Of a DNA stretch of 64,000 bases, positions 24,116-36,500 are shown piece by piece. The stretch spans positions 12,832,001 through 12,896,000 of the forward strand of contig CP142451.1 in NCBI GenBank assembly GCA_038049695.1, written 5' to 3'. The translations under genes and the position numbers were made by a program. Positions within the stretch are counted from its first letter, which is position 1. Each line of letters starts with the position of its first letter. Below the pieces are notes generated by a model. The model was not told the DNA's origin and ran no database searches. It was given only the letters and a program-made list of their open reading frames with translations. Origin of the DNA: Cinnamomum chago. Taxonomy: Eukaryota; Streptophyta; Magnoliopsida; Laurales; Lauraceae.

Positions 24116-27039
24116 TATTAATAGTTGGTTCATCACCCATGGACCATAGCTTCACCTGGCCAGCCTTGTGACCAGCCATCCATCCGATTGAGGTTAGGCA
24201 ATTGTACATGTCGTTGATACAATGTTTTTTTTCTTTTCTTTTGTCTTCTGTAAAATTGATTGTGAGATACGGTGTAATTTAATAATCATTTCAAAGGAAA
24301 AATATTTCAGATTTTATCATTCAGAAAGTTTTTTTAGTCTTTCTTGACACTATTTTATCCACCCCAGTTAATAAACTAAGCCAAGGTGTGAAAAACAAAA
24401 GATTTTAACTATGCACTATTTACTCCATTTTGTGGTTCATGGTGTACAAACTGCCTTTTAACTCTGAAAACTTAAATGCCATGTGCTTTTTCAATAATAA
24501 ACCTTGAACTAAGATGGGATGAAAATAAAAGAGAAAATGAATAAAGTGTTTTATAATGGATCAAAAGAAAATGAATCAAGTGTATTTTACTTACTACCTT
24601 TTGGTGTTCAATACTTACAATTTTGTGGGCACTTTAAATACTTCGCCATTAGTTTAAAAGTTGCGACAAAAGTTATTAGTTAGCTTGCTACTTTTGTTAT
24701 TGTTGCTAGTGGCCAATTGGTGGTTGTGTTATAATTTAAATACCAAATTGACTACACACAAGAGAATTAACATTCTTTTTTTTTTACTTAAAACAATGTT
24801 AATTGTGCAAATAGTTTCTGTTTATTTATTTATTTTTATTTTTATATTTTGATGGAACTAAAAGATACTTGAGTGGTATTTGTGTTTGAAATTTGAGAGT
24901 TAAAAACATCAGAGGGCTCCGAGAGGTTTCCAGAAGATATGAGATTATTTTCTTTGTACGGATGTAACCCTTTGTTATTATTTTTTTAAATGTTAGCCCT
25001 TTAATTTTTTGTACACTAACCTTAAATATTTGTAATTTGATGTTCCTTCAAGTGTATGCATTTGAAAAAGGTATAAGGACCTCCAAAACTTATAAGCACA
25101 TCCCATATATACAGGTACTTCATTTGCATTATTGCTTTATGTTTAGTTTTTTCTTTTTCTTTTTTAGAAAAAAGTAGCAGCTAAAAAAAATCATAAATAG
25201 GAAAGTGAAATGTACAAGCTTAAACTTATTTTATGTCCGCCCTGTTTTTTTCTCTCTTTTAATGAAAGTTACCATTAAAATAAATAAATATTATTTTCCC
25301 TTTTGCTTCATGTGTTTGTATTTTATTTAGTTAGAATAATTGAGTTTTCAATCTGACATAATAGTTGTATTGATCTTGATTTATACCCCTGTTGGAAGAG
25401 TCATCACAAGTTGGATAACGAGATAACTACTACTAAATATTGGTTCTCTTCTTATATTAGTGATTGCTAAAGATAATTCCATAAATGCAAATTAGTGGTA
25501 GGTCTTATAGATTGCTATCTTAAAATTATTGTTGTTCGGTATGATTTTTAGTTTCTTAATATACAACTTTTGTGAATTTTTCTTATTATAAAAGGGCATT
25601 TCAAATGCATGAATATATTTATTTATTATTGCTCTTACTCATACTCATGAGGCTTAAATTGAAAAACTTTGATCATTTTCTAACACATTTATTTCTTTCA
25701 TCATTGCAAGCTTCTTCTTCTTGTTATTCTTTTCATATATTTCAATGAAACGTCATGCCTTTCCTTAAAGGGAAAACGAAAATCTCATAGAAACTACCTA
25801 ATATGCTAGCGTTACTACTAACTTCAAAGTCAATGAATGAAGTGGTCGTTTTAAGTATAAACAACTAAAATAAGTATTTGTGCTGAGCTGCAACAAATTC
25901 AGTTTGTCTTTTTTTGTTTCGAATTTTTCTTACTTTGATTAGCACTCCCATCCTCTATACAGAACAAAGCAGCAAAGTTGATCTAAAATACATGTTTTAA
26001 TGTATTTCTTAATAGGAAGGTACAATTCTTTTGGCATATTAGTATTTGTAGTTTTTTGTTTTTTGGTATTTTTTCCCTATGGATATCTTTAGTTGTGAGC
26101 TTCCATTTAACTAAACTTTTATGATTACTTTGTATTATCATTTTTCTTATAGGGTATAAAATATATCACTTTGTGTCAAGCAAAAGAAGATGCTTACTCT
26201 TGGAGAGGTATTGCCTCTTTTTACTTAATAGTGGTCCGTCATATAGAATAAAACAAAGCACATGTTAAATACTAATATTGATCAATAGGTGCTCTGTAAA
26301 TCTTACCCGTCAGAGTTCATATCATAGTTCCATCATTGTTGATCCATGTTGTTGAGGACAAGCCGGATTACTTCATTATTCTTGACGATTGGTGTGAGAT
26401 GTTGTTATTCTTTGTAAGTTAAGAGTAAAACCACCATCTTAGTTTTGTTATTCTGATATCCTTAGGTAAGATATAATTAAAAAAAAATTCCTTAATAGAA
26501 TCTAATTTTGAAGTGAACATATAATGTTCATGGTAATTTGTTAGAATAGTAAGCTCATCTGGTTCTTAGTTTTTATTTTTATTTTTTATAAAACTGTAGG
26601 TTATTAATTTGACTATGCTTTCGACTGGACTCCAACGTTAATAGGTCAAGTCTACTAGGAAACTGATAAGTCGACCTGACAAGTTAAATAAAATAAATTG
26701 AAATTTCTTAGTACATATTCATGATAAAATATCTAGAAATATGTGATTTATATTCTCAAAAAGTTATATAAATTTCATATCGATTGTCTTTTGAGATCTC
26801 ATTTTTCTCACTATATTATTATTTTATTATTTTCATATATATAGTAAAAAAAGTAGTGTTGGTTGTATTTGGACATTACACGGGCCTTGCAATTTATAAT
26901 CACTCATTTTCTGTTGAAATTTTATTTTTAAATGTATTGAAGCTTCTACTGAAATTTTTAAGAACTTTATTTTTTAAAAATTTTCTTAGTAAAACTGCGT
27001 GTTCGGTGCACGTGTATTGCACGTGCAGGGCTCCACTAG
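23596..27039 (+). mobile_element. Non-autonomous Helitron candidate
   Basis: The 3' end is convincing: a hairpin TGCACGT/ACGTGCA (27008-27027), an 8-nt gap, then CTAG followed by host T at 27040. The proposed 5' end, TCTACTCTAATTAATAAGAG at 23596, resembles plant Helitron 5' ends. It is preceded by C rather than the expected A, so that end is uncertain. The interior is AT-rich with no Rep/helicase frame. It contains the MITE at 23861-24069. Confidence 0.5.
23861..24069. mobile_element. MITE with inverted repeats of about 45 bp, flanked by TA runs
   Basis: The left end GGGAAATGTTCAAGTGCATC matches the reverse complement of the right end with few changes, continuing through a CATCCCTCACC block. 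Both ends abut AT dinucleotide runs, so the TA-type target site cannot be resolved. The superfamily is unassigned. A GA microsatellite follows at about 24091-24115. Confidence 0.75.
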
Positions 27040-27317
27040 TATATCCTTAATTCCAATTTACTTGAAGGATTTGCTCTACCTAACAAACTAACAATTCATG
27101 TCTCAACCATCCTTGGGTCTTTGTTCTACATGGTGATTTGTGAGTCATATGGACCAATTGAAATTATGTGTTGAATGAGGTTGTTCACAGTGATATGAGT
27201 ATGACTACAGTATTTAACACCAGTCATCTAATATGCTTGTTTCCTTATTGTATCACTTTTATGCAATTCTATTATGTGTAAAGTGAAGTATAAATACAAA
27301 TCTGAATTGGTCGAATC

Positions 27318-28756
27318 GTGCACCTTAAATTTGCAGCAATAAAGTTTTGGATTCTATAAATACAAATTTATTTTTCTTTTATATGACCTTTGTCAAGTAT
27401 CAGAAATTGATAGCTGTTCCTTGTGGGTCCCATGCTCTAGAAATGGTATCCAACCCATGATTAGCCTACAGATGGACCACCCAAAACAAGGTCGCAAAAG
27501 AAGTCGACATCCCAACATTCTAATTATCTACATGTGGAACCATGCTTTAGTTGTTCGCTTGTGAAGTGGACCATGCATGAATTAAGATAAATTGCCTAAA
27601 ATATTAATATTTCTTGTTTCTTTTCTTTTGCGATGTTAGTGACTGGGGAGGAGTGATACTTTCAATGGATTGATATATGGGTATTAGGGTTGTATAGTGA
27701 TCGGATTGATGCGGATTAGGTTAGATCCGTCACTAATTCGTTACCTACGGATTGATAGATTTAAAATCTGTCACCAATCCGTGGCCGTTAAAAACCGATC
27801 CAATCCGATCCGTAAATGACCGGATTGGATCGGTTTAATCCATTCAATCCATTGAATCTAATGTTAAAGAAAAGACCAAAAATGTTGTAAAGAGTTTCAG
27901 CATATAAGCTAACAATCCACAAATATATATATATATATATATACAAATTACAAATATATATATTTTTTATCCCGGAAGCTACCTAATTGATCAATACAAA
28001 GAGCTGTTTTTATCTACATTACAACCAAAAGAGATCTCGGGTTTCATTTGTTATGCTTATATATAAAAGTGAATTACATTTTGACCGGTGAAGTTTTTTA
28101 TATATATATATATATTTAGACCTCTTAAGTTTTTTTTTTTTTATATTTAATGTCAACAAATCGGATCAGATTAAATCCGCGGATTGAAGGTGAAATCCGT
28201 CACTAATCCGTTACTAACGGATTACAAGATTTTTAATCCGTCACCAATCCGTTTACCTTCAATTTGATTAAAAATCTGCAGATCAAATCCGAGCAAATTG
28301 ATTTTACGAATCTGTGGATTTTTTGTACACCCCTAGATATGTGTGTGAAACTAAGTGTCAGCATCACTCAACCATGAGTGTGTTTGTTTAATTGTTTAAA
28401 AAAAAATAAGTTAAATAAATATAAAATTTTCATGAAAGTACATCAATTTTAGTATATACGCCCAAAGTTATTCTACAATGTTTTTTACTCAGTTTTATGA
28501 TAGGGTGACATTGTATTATTTGACAACAAAAAAGACAAATATTACCTTCCCACTTGCCACCATCTACGTTCACACGAAAGCAACTTGCAATTCTATAAGA
28601 CATGAAGTATATAAAGACTTGATAGAGGTATCTTATCTCATGATCATTATTATATCTTTGTTATAGATGTATGATCCATGGACCACCCTGTCATAAGAGA
28701 ATAAGAGATGTTTCTTACAACTTGTATCAGAGACAAAATTCTAAAGTCTCCCTCCC
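27318..28756 (-). repeat. Right inverted arm of the 11.5-kb block
   Basis: Reverse complement of the left arm (17208-17952), interrupted by an inserted element at 27680-28335. It contains the mirrored blocks 'tggaccacccaaaacaagg' (27473) and 'aagacatgaagtatataaag' (28597). Confidence 0.75.
27680..28335. mobile_element. hAT-like non-autonomous element inside the right arm
   Basis: It splits the arm similarity cleanly. The right end reads inward as TAGGGGTGTACAAAAAATCC and the left end has TAGGGTTGTATAG, so short inverted ends are present. Flanks GATATATG (27672) and GATATGTG (28336) would be an 8-bp duplication with one change. Two internal direct repeats of about 60 bp ('ccgtcactaatccgtta' type) lie near 27725 and 28192. 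Exact ends could shift by about 5 bp. Confidence 0.6.
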
Positions 28757-31388
28757 TCCTTCCACAATCACATGTTAAAGCGCACGATAACTGACACAGA
28801 CGTGGAATGTTTCTATGTTTGAATGGGTTCCTTTAGAACCGAACAAATGTATGCTTCTTATATTAGTAAGGCTACTAATTTCCTAGTCACATGTGAATAA
28901 ATTATTCTTCTGTAAGGAAGAAGTTTTTGGCTCAAGGGGTAAAATAAGTAGACCATGTGCAACCATCGCAATAAAATAAATATATTAAGTAAGCTTATCT
29001 GAGCACCCATTACATACTATATTAAACTGGGAGATTTTGGCTTCAATTTTGACCGACGATTATATAACTACTCACTCATTTTTCTATTAAACCATTAATG
29101 TTTCAATTGTTTCTATATTTTTATATCAGTTTTGCTCTAATTTTTCTATTTTTATTTTATTCAATTTGTCTTATGGAAATAAGTAACTTTTTTAATATAT
29201 AATTATTTATTTTGCATTGCAAGTAGATACTGAACATATGTTATTGGGCTAGTCTTGTTATTTAATTTTATCCAATACAATTTTTTTACCGAGAGAGACA
29301 GATTGATTGATTAATGAGAGAGAGATAGAGATTGATTGATTAATTAATGATTGTTCCTGCACCTATGGCTATGGGGGATTGTTCCATCACCTATGGATGG
29401 ACCCAACTTCGCGTGGCCGGCCTTGTGACCTGCTATCCATGTTGATACAGTGCAGCATGTAATTGTAAGGTATGACTATGAATCCAGCCTAGCATGGACG
29501 AGACCTAGTCCATTGCCATTTTTGGACTCGGATGGAACCTTTGACCAACGTGCAAACTGCAACGGCTATTTTATTTTCATTGGGACCTGGGCCGGAATTG
29601 GTAAAGAGCCGGTTAGGGTGGAGTTTTGTTTGTTAGTTTTAATGTTATTTTATTTTTGTCTATTCCTAGCCATAGCTCGAAACAAAGACTATACGAACTA
29701 GTATGTCCATCCATAAAATGCAAACCAAATCTGTATGTAATTGAAACAAAATTATTGACTTGAATGGTGGCCCAAATAAAATGCACAGCTGTAAATCTTT
29801 CCAAAAAAATAAAATATTGAAAAAATAATATATATATATATATATGAGAAAAATGGGAACATCATATGTAAGCAAAAGGACACTTTTGCATAAATAAAGA
29901 TGAAGAGATGGGGAAGTAGCAAGATAGATGGGTTATTATATGAGTGGATGTTGCATATGATAAGAAGTGGTCACTTGAAAAAGATAAGGAAGAAGGTATT
30001 AACTACCGGTCAAAATCACAACAGAATGTCTAAATTAGATTGAAATGATGTAACTTTAATATAATGTAATGGATCTAACTCAAAACCAACCCATTTGGTA
30101 CAACTCTTTTGTTAGAATTTGAGAAATATAGGATACAATATAATATAACCACCCGAAAATATTTTTGGTTATATATATAATCATCTTTTAGAAGAAAGAC
30201 TTTGAGAATTGATGAACTTGTTTTTATTACTTCTAAAGATATCTACATGTGTTATACAATGAACAAAGAGGGACTAGAATTTGTCGAACCTTCCTCTTAA
30301 TGCTTTGACTTTTAAAACTCCACAACATAAAACCTTTTTTCTCTTAATCTAATTTATCACCCAAATTTATCCTTCAGTTCGAGTTTAGTTAATAGATTAG
30401 ACTGGAGGTATGTACTCAACTTTGGATTTTTCTTTTCATTAATAGGCTGCACCCTAGCTGGCATGGTTGACTTTTTCGTAAGGATAAGAAGAGAAGACCT
30501 ACAATGCTAAGCATAGTAGTAGGACGACTTAAATGGTCCATCCAGACCCACCTGCTTCGTATGATTGGAAATGTCAGCCTAGATCTAACCATTAAATACA
30601 GGGTACTTTTACGGATTAGTAATTCTAAAATTTGATTTTCACAAGCTATTGAAAAAAAAAAAAAAACTTTTTTCCTTTACCATCTTATACCTATTATATA
30701 ATATTTAAGGGATTATAGATGGTCTTGATTCTCTAATTATCGAAAGGTTCCGATCGATTAAAAATTGAATTTAGATATTCATTAAGGCCATGATAAGTAA
30801 ATGAGTTTGAATTAAGTCTATTTTAGTTTCGATTCGTAAATGCGGGATCTAACATATTATCTTAATTTTTAAGAATCCCTAAAAAATGTTAGATTTCTTT
30901 CTCCATATCATTCTCTATCCAAATTCTTATCCAGACCCGGACCATCCTATATCCAAAAATGGTTGTAGTCCTATTTCATCTTATCATTACTGGTTGTAGT
31001 TCTAGAATCAGGAAAAATGTTTTCAAACCAATTTTTGTTCAATGTTTTCGTTCATGGTTTTGGTTGGGGTTCTAAATCCACCATGGACTCGGACCACAAC
31101 TTTACATTTCTTGTACAATTATAAAATAAAGATTTTCCACAATTTGTGAAAAGTGAAATCTTTCAACCAAAAATTTAGCGACTGAAAATCTAAATATGTA
31201 ACCACGATAAGATGACTAAAGACAAAATTGTAAAGACACATCAAAACACTCTTTGAAGTAAAGTGCAGAACCACAAAAAAATAAAAAATAAAAGCTCAAC
31301 CTTTTGAATGGCTGGTGTTGAGTTGACTTTGTGAGTATTTGCCACCCCTTGGGCCTTGGCTAGCAACGAATAAATAATAACATTACTG

Positions 31389-31457
31389 GAGGTTTGCTAC
31401 ATGGACAAACTGGGGGGACCGAACTGTGGCCCGGTCCCCCCTAACAGCCCTTGGATC

Positions 31458-31491
<34 letters not shown>

Positions 31492-31505
31492 TCCATGTGG
31501 ACTTT
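31389..31505. repeat. Small foldback repeat with a 32-base C tract
   Basis: It begins 'ttgctacatggacaaactgg', contains GGGGGGACCG and CGGTCCCCCC in inverted orientation, then C at 31459-31490, then GTCCATGT, which pairs with ACATGGAC of the start. The same family as 32544-32621. Confidence 0.6.
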
Positions 31506-32543
31506 TTCATATTACTGAGGCAGCATTCCATGAATGTGGCCAGCATGCTGAGCACGACAAGCGCACATCAACTATGTAGTGAGATGATTACTTCCCCCAT
31601 CTTTTTTGTGGTCCCTTGATGCCCTGAAATTAACGGATAGGATCAATTGACTGGACTGACTAAGCCTCACCCAGGCTAAATCCTCATCAATCCATCCTCG
31701 ATGGAGTCATGAAAGCCCACGATCGCATTAAAAAGAATACATGAAAGTGCCGGCCGGCCACAGTCAACGAACACAGTGGCCACTTTTTTGGAGAGCCCCA
31801 CTAACTTCGGTTGGTATATAAGACTTTAAAATGTTCATCAGGTGTGCCCCACTTCAATGCATGTGTGAGGTGCTCCAAGCCTCTCACCTTCGAAGTTGTA
31901 ACATCTCCTGTCCTGATTTTTAGTAGACAAAAGTCGTTTTAAGGGTGGTTAGGGGCCATACGTGCATATGATAAGTGGCTGAGAAGTCAGCTTGCACAGC
32001 TGCATCATGGTTTCTGGTGGGTCCATTGTCTGAATTCCTCCTGTGACAAACTTCCAGAAAGCATTTCCATCCATAGATACAATATCATGCACAACAAACT
32101 TATAATTAGAGTTTACTGACTGTAGTCTGGACTCTGGTCCCATCACCAGCTTAAAAATAGAATGAAAAGGAAAGGCAACAACTCTAAAAATAAGAGACCA
32201 TTACATACATCTGGACAGGCCTTAATTTAAAGCACCCCCATGATCTGATTCGGACGATATTTGGTGGGGCCAACATTTAATTTATTGTACTTCTGTTATT
32301 AGATTATACATTGACGGACCCACATTTACTGTTCAATAGAGAGGAAATCGGACCGATCTGCTTGATCAGTCTGTCCTGTCAGGGTTCGTTTGGATCACTG
32401 TTTATACTCTATAGTGTCTTGTTGCGGTCCGCAGAGCCTAGGATGAGATCATTAGTATTTTAGCATTCTGTCAGTCATCTTCTTTAATTTGCATTTCATT
32501 TAGATTAAATTTCTCAAACGAAAGATACCATAGATTATATATA

Positions 32544-32621
32544 CGGAGTTTTGCTACATGGACATACTGGGGGACCGATTCTTGGCCCGGTCCCCCAGTA
32601 TGTCCAAGAAGAGTTTCTCTT
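32544..32621. repeat. Near-perfect palindromic foldback MITE, about 78 bp
   Basis: The halves GGACATACTGGGGGACCG and CGGTCCCCCAGTATGTCC form a perfect 18-bp stem with extended weaker pairing outside it. TA-rich flanks ('tatata') on both sides may be the target site. Confidence 0.7.
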
Positions 32622-33565
32622 ATATATGTTTGATCCTAATCTATTGATAATAAGAGGTAAATAAATAATTTCATCGCTTATTTAACTTAGGACCACAGCT
32701 TTTATAGTAAAGCTACATGAGATTAACCCAGCCCTTCTCAGTCCAAAGAGCTACGATACACTCCCTTATTAAAAAGATAAATGTAAATGAATAATGAGTC
32801 GCAAAATAAAAATATCAACTTCAATCATTAGAACAAATCCAACTTATCTCAAAATCTTAAATTCTAATTGTGGGCCCCCCTTATAAAATTGTTACATCAT
32901 GAATTCAAGTTTAGCATTGCACAATCACAATCTGGTCAAATCCCTTTTCATCCAATCATGAAATGTACTATCGCCACTCAAAATATTAACATCATGAATC
33001 ACTTCTGATTTACTAAAAACCATCTCAGCATTATAATAATCCACAATTTCAAATGCTCTTGAGCTGTACCTTAATTACCCGCGCGCGTAGCCTTCGTGTG
33101 GGGGCCCTCAATCTATTTTGCCCATCGTAACGCGCTTCATTTCAACAACCCCGTGAAAAGTCCTTCCGATAATCGCGCACATTGCCAGTCTTGTAATAGA
33201 AAGACTTCCCATTGTGGCATCCGACGGCCCTCGTTTTAGAGGCGCAGGCCAGGGACGGATCCAACGGTCAGGGAACTTTTGAGGCCCACCTCGATCGAGA
33301 TTAGATTTTGATGAGCCAGCAGAACTTTCCTTCTTCTCGTCTGTCGTAGCTGTCGTGCTTTCCTGAATAAGATTTCTTCCTTTTTCTTTCTTCATTTCTC
33401 TGCTACTCCTCGTTGATATCAGACTCACAAGGGAAGGAGGTGAAGCTGGGAGTTAGGGTTTTGGGACGGAGATTGTGATAAAGGCAGCTTTTTTTTTCTC
33501 TTGCTGGGGTTTGACGCGAACGCTATTTTGGTCGGATTTCTGACATTTTTGGCAGGAACCCGGTC

Positions 33566-36500
33566 ATGTCGTCACCAAGTCCGGGAGCTTCTCCGTCGCC
33601 GGTGTCTTCTCCACCACCGCCATCGAATGCCACGTCACCTCCTCCGGCATCGCCCACTCTCTCTCCACCACCGCCATCGAATGCCACGTCACCTCCTCCG
33701 GCATCGCCCACTCTCTCTCCACCGCCGCCTGCGGCTGTGCCACCGGCCGCCTCTCCTCCACCTCCGGCAGCGGTGAAGCCGCCTGTTGCCTCTCCCCCAC
33801 CTCCGGTAACGCCCGTCGCCTCTCCGCCACCTAAGGTGACGCCTGTTGCCTCACCTCCTCCTCCTGCTGCAGTAACTCCTGCCGCATCTCCGCCGCCTCC
33901 TGCTGCAGTAACTCCTGTTGCATCTCCGCCACCTCCGCCGGCGTCGGGATCTTCTCCTTCGCCACCTTCGTCGGGATCAGGATCTTCTCCTCCGCCTCCT
34001 GCAACTTCTTCGACGCCGTCTCCGCCGCCGCCGAGGACTCCATCGTCGACGCCGTCTCCGCCGCCGCCGAGGACTCCATCATCGACGCCGTCTCCGCCGC
34101 CGCCTCCGCCGTCGTCGAGTTCATCGACGAGCTCCGGGGTCTCGACGGGCGTCATTGTCGGAGTTGCAGCTGCTGGGATTTTGGCTGTGGTCGTGGTTCT
34201 GGGCCTCATTATCTTCTGCTGTAAGAAGAAGAGAAGAAGGCAACTCGATCCTTCAGATTACTACGGACATGAGGCCCCAGTGCCTCCTCCCAAAGGTTAT
34301 TTCTCTTTTCCCCCTTATCATCTTCTTTATTATCTTTTCAGTTTCTTCTTTCTATTGATCCTTGATGTTCTAGTCTATTCATTTGGTGGCGGTTTACTTC
34401 TTTTACTTCTGATTTGAAGTTTTGCTTCATTTATTTTCTGTGCTCTATTCATCTAATTGAAAATGTTGATTGCATTGGGTATCCTAAAATCTCAATCCTA
34501 TTGAAGATTGTAAGACTTATTTTTAGGGGTGAAGATTTTTTATAGATAATAATGATTTTTATACTTATTTTTAGGGGTGAAGATTTTTTATAGATAATAA
34601 TGATTTTTATATGTTTTATTGTTTGTTCATTTCAATGATGGCTGCATGTTGGAAATTGGAATATTTGCTTTGTGTTCAAAAGTCTGATTTTTTCATTAGG
34701 AAAAGAGAAGAAAAAAATCATGTGATTTTGATATTAAGGACCTAACATGCTGGGAAAAAAAATGCATTCGTTTTTTTTTTTTTTTAAAGTAAGAAATGGG
34801 GAAGGTGTGCCTTCCTTCCTATCCTGTGTTGTTTGTTCCAATTGTATCAATTTCATATCTGGACCATTTTTTTTCAAAGAGGAAAATGTGAGCTTGTTCT
34901 ATTGTGATATAAAATTGTAAGATATCATAATTCATCCTAAACATTTAAATTTGTAAGATGATGGGTTATGAACTGTGATATAAAGTTGTAAATATGGTTA
35001 AAGTACCCATCTGGTTTATATGGCATAGCCGGACATGTGCTAGTTTGTTGAATTCTCAAGGCATAACCTTTCTAATTATTAATATCTATGATGCTCAGAT
35101 ACACTGTGATAAATAAAGGATATACCATAGATACAGTGAAAAACAAATTTGTTACAGAAAATTTAGGTATCATTTACGATATGCAGAGGATATGTTGCCT
35201 AATTTTTTTAAGCATTTGTGTGTTGCAGGTTGACACATACTCAAAATGCTCAATGTAAACAAATGATGCAAACAAGTTATGGTGCATATTTGTTCAATGC
35301 GCTCTTATGTGTCTCAGTTTTGTAGTTGCCCATACAAAATGGGTTACCAGGATTCTAACCCTTGTTCAAAGTTTATATCTAATTTTGTTTTTCCGATGGT
35401 TACATATCACAAATGGTACTATGTTCTCATTGTGCCTTTGCTCGTAGTATTTGCTTTCTTGCATTGGAATATTGATTGTTTATGTGGTTACCTGAGCTAT
35501 GTGCACGTCTTTTGTTTAACTTCTGCTTATTTATGCTTTATTGGATTTTCTCTTTGTTAGAATGTGCCCATTGATTCCTAAAACTCTTGGTGCATATAGA
35601 TGATCCTTATGGTGGCCAGCGTCAGAATTGGCAACACAATGTGCCTCCACCTGCTGATCATGTTGTCAAGATGCGGCCACCAAATTCACCAAAGAACGGC
35701 CCCACATTGCCACCACCAGTCTTCAGCAGTAGTGGAGGTTCTGGCTCCAACTACTCAGGGTCTGGCCACCCTCTCCCACCGCCATCACCTGGTATTGCGC
35801 TCGGCTTCTCAAAGAGTACATTTTCTCTTGAAGAATTAACAATGGCGACAGATGGGTTTTCAGATGCCAACCTCCTTGGACAAGGAGGTTTTGGCTATGT
35901 CCACAGAGGAGTGCTTGCAGATGGAAAAGAAGTTGCTATCAAGTCATTAAAATCTGGTAGTGGACAAGGAGAGCGTGAGTTTCAAGCAGAGGTTGAAATT
36001 ATTAGCCGAGTTCATCACAAACATCTAGTTTCATTGGTCGGATATTGCATGGCTGGGGAACAAAGGATGCTTGTTTATGAGTTTGTTCCCAATAACACAT
36101 TGGAATTCCACTTGCATGGTGAGTTATTGATGCATACACTGTTTTTTCTTGTGCACACTTTAGCATGTAATGTATCTGAACTATTGGAGATTAAAAGTCT
36201 AATAAATGTCTATTATTTTTTACTTTATTTTTAAATTAGTCTTTACAGCATTGAGTATCTTTTCCCTCCTATGCTTATTCCTACTGATAAACTTATGTGG
36301 GGTTGGATCAAGTAGTAACAAGAATCCCCACTCCTCTTGGGCTTTAAGTCCTCTTCTTCTTCTTGCCATGTATTAGAATTGAAGTTTCATCAAGAGTATA
36401 AGTTCCATACATTTTGTTTTGATTGAAATTTTTTTTCTCTCTCTCTCTCTCTCTTTTTTTTAATCTAATTGTTCTAAGTTCTTATAAGCATTCTAAGAAA

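Larger units (their letters stand above)
17208..28756. mobile_element. Nested transposon block framed by inverted arms of about 750 bp (MULE-like)
   Basis: The left arm (about 17208-17952) and right arm (about 27318-28756) match in inverted orientation at about 80-85 percent by eye, once a 656-bp insertion is removed from the right arm. Shared blocks include 'gaaacatctcttac', 'ggtccat', 'ttggatacc' and 'aaaactttattgct'. Between them lie the MOC1 exon copy, a SINE, a solo LTR, a MITE and a Helitron-like end. No transposase frame is visible. Long inverted arms plus a captured gene piece suggest a Pack-MULE, but I cannot find a clean 9-bp target duplication, so an inverted duplication of another kind remains possible. 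Confidence 0.6.
28757..33565. other. Intergenic DNA and upstream region of the PERK gene
   Basis: AT-rich sequence with no convincing gene. A block at about 29340-29440 (ending 'ggccttgtgacc') resembles 24120-24190. Two small foldback elements lie at 31389 and 32544. The last few hundred bases before 33566 are GC-richer and should contain the PERK promoter and 5' UTR; a pyrimidine tract sits at 33488-33502. Confidence 0.5.

Noticed and set aside
31949..32146. 65-residue minus frame with a protein-like composition
   Set aside because: No recognisable family or splice context; its DNA contains common intergenic 'gtgggtccat' motifs, so a gene call is not supported.
33523..34209. 228-residue Gly-rich open frame on the minus strand
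   Set aside because: It is the exact antisense of the Ser/Pro-repeat exon 1 of the PERK gene; open frames opposite CCN/TCN repeats are expected.
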